This document shows positions 7,361 to 14,800 of a DNA stretch of 44,881 bases, one piece after another. Origin of the DNA: a virus; IMG/VR virus record IMGVR_UViG_3300005471_000026, positions 1 to 44,881 of that record; one strand, written 5' to 3'. The position numbers and the translations under genes were made by a program. Under the pieces are notes generated by a model. It saw only the letters and a program-made list of their open reading frames with translations. It was not told where the DNA came from and did not search any database. Every line of letters begins with the position of its first letter. Position 1 is the stretch's first letter.

Positions 7361-7402
7361 GGCCGGCGCGAGGTTCCCGCCTCTCGCCGGCCGTTTCTAT
7401 TT
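7361..7402 (+). terminator. 13-bp hairpin with plus-strand T-rich tail
   Basis: The arms ggccggcgcgagg and cctctcgccggcc (one mismatch) enclose ttcccg and are followed on the plus strand by gtttctattt. The structure starts immediately after the stop codon of the gene at 7397-7621 when read on the minus strand, but the T-tract is on the plus side. It resembles the hairpin at 1092-1129 in size, loop and orientation. It lies in the 86-base gap 7311-7396. Confidence 0.5.
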
Positions 7403-7621
7403 CCGCGCGCGCCGCGCTCGCAAGTAGCCGTGCACGTAAGACTCGCCGAGGAGGATCGCCTCGATCGTGTCGGCGTCGCTCGCCGTCTCGCGGCCGGCCT
7501 GCTTCGCGAGCTTCCTCCGTTCGCGCTCGAGCGTTTTCTTCGCGGCGTCGCTGATCGTGGCTTGAACGCGGTTCGTCTTGCCGCGGAATATCGACTCGCG
7601 CCCCATCACACCCTCGGCCAC
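7397..7621 (-). CDS. Ribbon-helix-helix-like small DNA-binding protein
   Basis: After a short leader the protein reads NRVQATISDAAKKTLERERRKLAKQAGRETASDADTIEAILLG. This is a strand, a helix and a second helix in the order of ribbon-helix-helix repressors, with a basic C-terminus. It may act as a transcription regulator for the phage, perhaps at the operator-like motifs. The GTG at 7621 is chosen because GGGAGG lies five bases upstream; an ATG at 7606 is the alternative. The fold assignment is from the pattern only. Confidence 0.55.
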   Translation of the reverse strand: MAEGVMGRESIFRGKTNRVQATISDAAKKTLERERRKLAKQAGRETASDADTIEAILLGESYVHGYLRARRARK

Positions 7622-7653
7622 TCGTCCTCCCTTCTGACTTTCGAGCCGGAAGT

Positions 7654-7986
7654 CTATCGCGGTTCGCCGGCGCCGCGCTCGACGCCGAAATGCCGATCGG
7701 TCCCGCACCGGCCGCACACGTCGCCGACGTAGCCCTCGGCCTTGCAGTTACGGCACGGCCCGGTCACACGCTCCGCGGGGAACTTGCCGCGGATCTTCGC
7801 GTGATAGAGCCGGCCCTTCGACTCGGCGAGATAGAGCTCCTGCGCGAGCTCCGCGTCGACGCCGGCGTAATTCCGAACGACGCCGTCCGTCTTGAATTTG
7901 ATCGCGAGGACCTGCCGCGCGTGGTCATACCCCGCGGCGGCGATGTTGCTCGACTCGAGCGGCTCGAGCGGAATCTTCAGGACCAT
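7654..7986 (-). CDS. KTSC-domain protein with C-terminal zinc ribbon
   Basis: Residues 10-70 match the KTSC domain pattern: ESSNIAAAGYD, then LAIKFKTDG, then LAESKGRLYHAKIRGKFP with the SKG signature near residue 57. KTSC domains are found next to lysyl-tRNA synthetase and in phage proteins; nucleic-acid binding is suspected. The C-terminus adds two cysteine pairs (C78/C81 and C91/C94), a zinc ribbon. A hairpin (GATCCC ... GGGATC) around the ribosome site AAAGGGGG may limit translation. It is the first gene after motif site 3. Confidence 0.75.
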   Translation of the reverse strand: MVLKIPLEPLESSNIAAAGYDHARQVLAIKFKTDGVVRNYAGVDAELAQELYLAESKGRLYHAKIRGKFPAERVTGPCRNCKAEGYVGDVCGRCGTDRHFGVERGAGEPR

Positions 7987-8019
7987 CCCGATCCCCCTTT
8001 CGAGGGATCAGGATAGCCG

Positions 8020-8038
8020 AACTTCTGAGCGGGAAGTT
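8020..8038 (-). promoter_or_regulatory. Operator-like motif, site 3 (perfect inverted repeat)
   Basis: The plus-strand sequence aacttctgagcgggaagtt has perfect 6-base arms (aacttc/gaagtt) around a 7-base centre. It overlaps the last bases of the holin-like gene stop and lies 34 bases ahead of the KTSC gene start. It is the most symmetrical of the four related sites, which suits a dimeric repressor. On the minus strand TATCCT follows and could be a -10 element. Confidence 0.55.
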
Positions 8039-8441
8039 ATTCGGCGGACGCCGGCGGGACGATCACGAGCGGCGGCGGCTCGAGCTCCGCGCGCACCTTG
8101 GGGAGCATCGAGTCGATCATCTTGCCCACGGTTTCACGGGTCGGCGGCTCGAGGCCCGGCGTTTCGTGCGCGAGCTCGCGGAGGATCCCGTCCGTCGCCG
8201 CGGTCCGCTTCGCCTCCGGCGTCATATGCTGCCGGCGCGCGGCCTCCTCGACACGGCGGAGCACGTCGGCGACGAGCTTCCGGATCCGCTCCTCCTGCGC
8301 CTCGGTGATCGCGAGCCCCTGCTTCTTCGCCAGGCGCCGGAGGAGCGCGACAACCTGCCCGGCGATGACGGTCGCCAGGCCAGGGAGCACGAGCTCGAGG
8401 AGGCCCTTCCCGATGGATCCGCCGATGCTGCTCCAGTCCAT
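8037..8441 (-). CDS. Phage holin, LLH-type (probable)
   Basis: This 134-residue protein has one N-terminal hydrophobic helix (GLLELVLPGLATVIAGQVVALL, about residues 13-34). A long charged helical region follows (AQEERIRKLVADVLRRVEEAARR) ending in a segment with RETVGKMIDSMLPKVR. This layout is that of the LL-H family of phage holins, which make the inner-membrane lesion for endolysin. Its position after the internal virion protein and another membrane protein fits a late lysis gene. The call rests on layout rather than a catalytic motif, so a different membrane role remains possible. Confidence 0.55.
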   Translation of the reverse strand: MDWSSIGGSIGKGLLELVLPGLATVIAGQVVALLRRLAKKQGLAITEAQEERIRKLVADVLRRVEEAARRQHMTPEAKRTAATDGILRELAHETPGLEPPTRETVGKMIDSMLPKVRAELEPPPLVIVPPASAE

Positions 8442-8453
8442 AGCCCTACACTC

Positions 8454-8828
8454 CTAGCGCCCGGCACACCGCCAAGGCTCCTCACGGTTGACGCCGTGGC
8501 AGATCCCCCGGAGGAGGATCCCCATCTCGGCGTGTTCGCCTCGGATGGCTCGAGCGTCGGCGGCGATCGCGCCCATGTTGGTTGTCACACCCGAGAGGAT
8601 CGCGTTCGTGAGCCAGAACACGAGGACCCAGGCGGGACCGTATTTGATGGCGACGCCCGCCCACCCGCCCGGCGTGCCGTCCGCGATCTGTCGCATGAAT
8701 GAAAACAACCACCCCCCCGCCGGCCCTCCAGCGGTCGAGCTATTGTCGGATGAGTGTCGTCCGATGTGACCTCGGCGAAGCACTGGATCCCCCTTTTTTC
8801 TGTGCACCTTACGGCGCGTCTGTTTCAT
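8454..8828 (-). CDS. Single-span membrane protein downstream of the giant virion protein
   Basis: One transmembrane helix is clear (AWVLVFWLTNAILSGV, residues 66-81), followed by a soluble tail with two cysteines. The ATG at 8828 overlaps the stop of the giant virion gene (ATGA). Codon use in the first 44 codons (AGA, AAA, CCA, TCA, AAT) is unlike the rest of the genome. Two shorter starts are therefore realistic: GTG at 8783, preceded by AAAGGGGG, or ATG at 8696. It may be a holin, antiholin or spanin-like partner of the next gene, but this is inferred from location and topology only. Confidence 0.55.
   Translation of the reverse strand: MKQTRRKVHRKKGDPVLRRGHIGRHSSDNSSTAGGPAGGWLFSFMRQIADGTPGGWAGVAIKYGPAWVLVFWLTNAILSGVTTNMGAIAADARAIRGEHAEMGILLRGICHGVNREEPWRCAGR
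8697..8824 (-). promoter_or_regulatory. Atypical leader with possible promoter ahead of lysis genes
   Basis: This stretch is lower in CTC and GAG codons and higher in A than the surrounding genes. On the minus strand it contains GTCACA, a 17-base spacer, and GACAAT, each matching four of six sigma-70 consensus bases. It also holds the AAAGGGGG ribosome site. It could be an internal promoter for the membrane-protein genes. Evidence is weak. Confidence 0.3.
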
Positions 8829-11800
8829 CGGCCCGTGACGATCGCGGTCGGATCGGCCTTTCCTTCGATGTAGGCCGCGGTCCCCTCGAGCGTCCGCCGA
8901 ATCTGCCCGGCCGGGAAGTGCAGCCACACGCCGGCAGTATCCGCGAGCGACCGCCAAAACGCGGCGTCGAGTTTCTCCGGGTCGAACCCTGAGCTTACAA
9001 ACTGATCGGTCTGACGCACGAGCCGTGCCGCGGCGGCGAAGCCTCGCGCGCCCGCCGGCCCGTCGTAGCCCGCGTAGCCCTGCACGGCGCTCGAGAGCTC
9101 ACGGAGCCCGATCATCGAGCCCATGACATACGACAAGTTGGCGCGGACCAGGCCGGCCCAAAACCCCTCGTCGTCGTCATCGTCCCCGCCGCCCATGAGG
9201 GAATGCGCGAGCTCCGGGAGCGCGTAGGTCAGCGTCGCCGGCGCGATGTAGATCAGGAAGTAGTCGGCCGCGAGGCGCCCGATCTCGACGGGATTCCGGA
9301 GGTTCTTCGCGCGCTGCGCGCGGACGGCTTGGTTATAGAACACGTTGAACGCCGAGTAGAAATTCGTCCAAAGCTTCTTGGCCGCGCCGCCCTTCTGCAC
9401 CGGCGCCAGGTCCTTGATCTGGCCTCCGCCCTGCGTGTCGAGAACCGCTTGATCGGCGAGCGCGACCGCCGTCGCGTCGTCCTTCCCGTTCGCCATGGCC
9501 TTCTCGTAGGCCCCGATCCACGTCGGCACGTCGGCGATCATCTGCGCGCGGCCGATGAGGAAAAAGTAGCTATCCGCGATCGCCTGCTTGTCGGCGAGCC
9601 CGAAGCTTGCCCACTGGAACGCCTGATCAACCGCGGCCGAGAACCGGCCCGTCTCGACGCCGATCGCGTTGCGGATCTCGTTGATCTCGCGCTGCATCGT
9701 CTTGTGGCGGAGCCTCATGAACGTGCTGCGCTCGTGGACCCATGAGACGGTAGAGGTCATCGAGGCCGCGTCGCGCATCCAGCGGCCGATCCCCTTGGCG
9801 ACCCACTTCCCGCCGACCTGCCGCCACGACACGGTGAGCCCGAGCGGCTGATAGAGCGGCGTCGTGAGCGACCAGCCGAGGCCGACGACCGTCGCGCCGG
9901 TCCGCGCGTGCGCGAGCCCCTTCTCGAACCCATCTTGAGCCGGCACGTCGCCGATCGCGATGTCGCGAAGATGCGCCTTGAGGTCCTTGTAGACCTGATC
10001 GCCCTTCGTCTCGTAGATCGCCGCCTGCACGTCCCGATGGCCGAGGATGCGCCCCACGTCGATGAGCATCTCGTGATGCGTGAGGTCGTGAATAACCTGC
10101 GTCGTGTGCTCGAAGATCGTCCCGAAGTCCAAGCGAACCGGGTCCGTCCCGCCCTTCCGCTCCTCGAGATGCCCGCGCTTCGTCGTCGGCCGCGTGAACG
10201 CGGCGAGCTTCGCGATGTTCGCGGCGTCGAGATCCAGCTTCGCCGCGGCCGACGCGGTGAGCCGGTCGTCCGCCTTGATCGGGAAGTAGCCGCCCCGATA
10301 CTCGCCGTGGCGCGTGGTGATCGGCGTCGCCTCGACCCACGTCGGCTCGAGCCCCGTGATCCGCTTCTGCTTCGCGGCGATCGCCGGCCGGAACGTCTCG
10401 AAGTAGTCGAACACGCCTTGCACGAAATCGAGGTCCGCCTTCGCGAGCGTGTCGATCACAGCTTGCGCCTGCGTCTCGTTCCACCCTTCGCCCTCGAGGA
10501 TCCGCTGCCGGTTCCCCTCGTTGCCGTAGTTCATCGCGACCATGATCCGCTCCATGCGCGACATCGAGCGGCCGACCGCCGGGACCTCGACCTTCTCGTA
10601 AAGCTTGAACTTCTCCGCGCCGGGGAACGCGCCCTCGACGAGCCCGTGTAACGCCTTCGTCGCCTTCTCGTTCTCGAGCGCCTCCTCGTTGCCGGCGTCG
10701 TTGACCAGGCGGAGGACCGCCTCCCACATCGGCCCGCCCTCCTCGAACCCGTCGAGGTCGGCGACGATCGTCGAGAGCTTCACTTGCGAGGCGAAATAGC
10801 CGTCGATCGATCGCAGCCGTTCGTCGGTCGGCCGGCGGTCCCGCGCGACGGCGCGCTTCGTCGTCTTGGTTTTCGCGCGGATGTTCGCGGCCAGGTCGCC
10901 GGCGAGCTCGTCGAGCTCCCGCTTCGCCTGCTTCTTGAGGAGCCGATTCTTCAGGCGCGACAAGTGGAGGATCTGATCGATCCCGTCGAGGACGCCGACG
11001 AGCTCGTCGACCGTGAGCTTCTTGTAGTTGACGCGACGCGCGTCGTCGAGGATCTCCGCGGGGAGGTCGACCGGGAGGCCTTGCCCCTCGAGCGCGGCGA
11101 CGAACTTCGCGACCGACGCCCGGCGCGCGAGCGCCTTCGCGCTCACCTTGGCGAACTCGAGCCGGTCGAGGATCCCGTCGATCTGATCGAGGTAGGTATC
11201 GCCGGCGATCCCGAGCCGCGCGCGAGCGGCCGGCTTCGCCAGGTCGCGCGCCTTGCCGACGCGGCGTTCGAGCTCCTCGACGACGGTCGTCGCCTCGCGG
11301 TAGAGCGCCAGCGAGAAAAGCTCCTGCGTCTTGAAATCGATCGCGGCGTTGAAGTCCTGCCGCGCCGCGGCCTCCTGCGCCTTGAGCCCGTTCCGCTTCG
11401 CCGACTCGAACCAGATCCGCGGCCGGATGTTCTCGACCGTCATCGCGCCGATCTTGGCCTGCGCCGCTTCGCGGAGGAGCGCGGGATTCGGGAGCCCGCG
11501 GCGGATCGCCGGCGCCGCGCCGCGCGTCTTGGCCTTGAGCCGCGCGACCTGCTTCGTCAGGCGATCGATCTCGACCTGCTTGTAACCCTCCGCAATTGCG
11601 ATCCGAAGCTTCGCCTCGGCCTCGAACCACGCGCGTTCGTAGTCGCGCTCCGCCCTCGCCTCGGTCCGGGCCTCGGTTGCCGCCTGCCGCGCGAACGGGC
11701 CGACCTGCCGGCGGAGAGCTTGGAGCGCGCGGACCTCGGCGCGGATGACCGTCTCCCGGTCCTCGTTCGCGGTCGAGGCCCGGCGCGCGTCGGCGAGCCC

Positions 11801-14800
11801 GCCGTCGAGGAGGAGGTCGCCGTATTGCGTGACCATCCGGCGATCGGTTTCCCCCTTCACGACCTCCGGATACGGCGCCGCGTGCTCGATCTCGTTGAGC
11901 ATCTTGTCGACGCTGTCGAACACGAACCACTCCGCGGCGAGCGTCGGATCGATCCCGCCCTCGCTCGAGTAGATGAACGGTCGCGGGAGCGCCTTCGTCC
12001 GCGCCTCGCCGACCTGCTCGACGAGCATCTTCCGCGAGAGCTTGATCGGGACCGCCGGCTCGCCCTCGACGACGGAGCTCCCGTCAGGCTTGGTCCCGTA
12101 GCGCATGGCGGCGAGCGCCTTGTAGACCGGCGCCTCGTTGAGCTCCTCGACGACGGCGCTCTCGACGGCGTCGCGCTGTGCCTTGTAGGCCGCGGTCCGC
12201 TGCCGGCGAATGTCGGCCATGAGCTTCTGATCGAGCGCCTCCTGCGTCGCGACGCTGGCCTTCTCGATCTGCCGGCGGTAGAGTGCGAACTCGCTCTCGG
12301 TCATGCCGGCATCGGCCGCGGTGAGGAAGATCGGGACCTGCTCCTCCCGCGCCTTCGCGATCTGCGCGTCGCTCGCGAGGAGCCGATCGAAGATCTGCCG
12401 GACCTCCGGCGTGAGGTCGAGCGGCTCGCCGGCGGCGCGCTCGAGGCCGAGGAGCGTCTTATAGATCTCCGTCAACCACTGTTTGAACTTGTGGAACGCC
12501 GGGCGGAGCTCCTCGGATGGCGCGTTGCCCTCGAGCACGTAGGCCTCGAACGCGCGCGCGAATTTCTCATGCTGCTTTCTCGAGAACGAGGAGCCGGGAA
12601 CCGGCTTGTGATCCTCGTCCTCGAACCACGCCTCGAGCGCGGCCAGGTCGCCGAGGATCTCCTGCTGCGCCTCGGTCCGCTCCGTCGCCGGGATGCGCGC
12701 GATCTCGTTCGCGACATCGGCCATGAGCTCGAGGTAGAAGTGCCCGCTCTCGTGGATGACGGTCGAGAGGTTGGCCTTCTCGAAAAGCTTGATCGTGAAC
12801 TTCCGATCCTTGCCGAACTGGATCACGCCCTGCGCCTCGAGCGGCCCGCTCGCGAACAGGGTCGTCCGTCCGCGTTGCGCGGCGAGCGCCTCCTCCTTCG
12901 CGAACGCCTCGTCGAACGCGGCGGTCGCCGCTTCGTTCGCGGTGCGCGCCTCGAGGAACTGCGCGTCGGAGATCTCGCCGGCGCGGAACTGGCGTTGCGC
13001 GTTGCCGAACGCTTGCGACGCGAGGCGCGAGGCCTCGAGCGCCGCGGTGTATTCCGGCGACGGCGCCGGCGCCGCGCGCTTCCCGCGTTCCGGCTTCGCG
13101 ACGGGCGAGGTCAGAGCGAACGGCGCCTCGAACGTCGGCGTCGCGATGTTCTGATCGCGCACGTCCTCGGCGCCGGGGAGCCGCGGCTGCTCCTCGCCCG
13201 TGTCGAGGAGATCAACCTGCCGCGCGTCGCGCTGCTCGAGCGTCGACTCCGGCCCCTTCGGGTTGCGGATCATCGCCTTGAGCGTCGAGAAATCCTTGTT
13301 CCGCCCGGCGTTCCGCACGAAATCGAACCGGCGGTAGAACGCGACGAGCCTCGAGTAGCTCGAGGTTTTCTTGCTGCCCGGCTGATAGCCCTTATCCGCC
13401 GGCGAGAGGAGGATCCGCCGGCCGACGCGATCGGCAAACGCGGTGAGCTCGCGCATCGCGCGGGAGCCGCGCCCGTCGCCCGGCGAGGCGATCGTCTCGA
13501 GCTCGATATCGCCCGTGGTGAGGAGCCGGAGGTCGAACTCCTCGAGGCCGAGCCGCTCCTTCACGTCGAGCGCGAACGCCTCGAGCTCCTCCTTCGTGAG
13601 CGGCTGCTGCTCGACCTGATCGCGCTGCTCGAGCTCCGACGTGTCGAACGTCGGATCGCCGACGCCCTCGATCTCCGCGGCGTCGAGGCCGAGCTCCTCG
13701 ATCTGCTGATCGACGAGCGCGGATAGTTCGTCGGTGAACTGGCTCGAGACTTCCTCGCCCCACGACGGCGGGAGGACCGGCCGCGAGATCTCGCGGTAGT
13801 CGTCGGCCGCGCGGCGTTCGGCGACGCGCATCGCGCCCTCGACGAGGTTCGTCTTGATGCGTCGACTCTCGAGCGCCTTGCGAACCGCGGCCGCGATCTG
13901 CGGGCGCGTGCCGCGGACCTGCTTCGCGGTGCCCTTGCCGCCCTGCCCTTTCGAGAGTGGCGAGAGCTCGAGAATGTCGTCGAGAACGGGGGAGCCGGCG
14001 CCGCCGGCGACGATGTTCGCGTGCCCGCCGGCGGCGTTGCCGGTCGAGGCCTCGTTCGTGAGCCACGTCCACGTGCGGCCCTCGAACCCGAATTGCTCGA
14101 GCTCCTCGGCTACTCGCTCGAGCTCGCGGACGTGCTCCGGCGTGAACCGCGCGGCGTCGGCTTCGGCGGTTGCTGGCTCGAACGGCTTGTCGCCGTCGCT
14201 TGCGGCGAGCTCGAGGACGGTCGGAAGCCTGCGGCGTTGAGCGTTTCCGCCATCGCTTGCCCCTTCGGGACGCCGGTCCGCATCAGACCGACCACGTTCT
14301 CCGCCAGCGTCGCCAGGTCGCGCCCCTGCTTGAGCTCCACGCGGAGAGGATACCGCGGCCGGGACCTTTCCGCCGCGGTCCTCGAGGAGCCGGAATCCGG
14401 TCGGCCCGGCGACGCCGTAAGTCTCGCCGGCCTTCGCGGTGTAGTCGACGGCGTCCGGCCCGAGGAGCGGGCGCTCGTTGCCGGCCCGGTCGTAGACGAC
14501 GAACCGCTCGCCCCTCGAGGCCATGCCGGCGCCGCGGCTGAGCGCCTCGAGCGACGCGGCCGACTCGCCGCTCGCGTTTGCGGCCTCCGAGCCCGTAGGC
14601 GCCTCTGTGAGCTCCGCGCCGCCGAGGCCGGCCAGAACGTCGGCCAGGCCCTCCACGTCCTCTAGGCCGGGCGGGAGGCCAGCCGGCGAGCCGGTTCCGG
14701 CCTCGTCCGCCGTTCCACGTGGAACGCCCGGCTCCGCCGTAGAGCTCGCGGCCGGCTGTCCCGCGGCGGGACGGCGCCCCTTCGCGACCTCGGCGAGCGT

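Noticed and set aside
9627-11930. 767-codon minus-strand frame inside the giant virion gene
   Set aside because: It overlaps a frame with clear domain structure and consists of Arg/Gly/Ala-rich text typical of an out-of-phase reading.
10784-13726. 980-codon open frame on the plus strand, antisense to the giant virion gene
   Set aside because: CTC and GAG are reverse complements, so coding strands rich in these codons leave the opposite strand free of stops. The translation is a Leu/Glu/Arg-rich string with no domain, and similar long antisense frames occur across the window.
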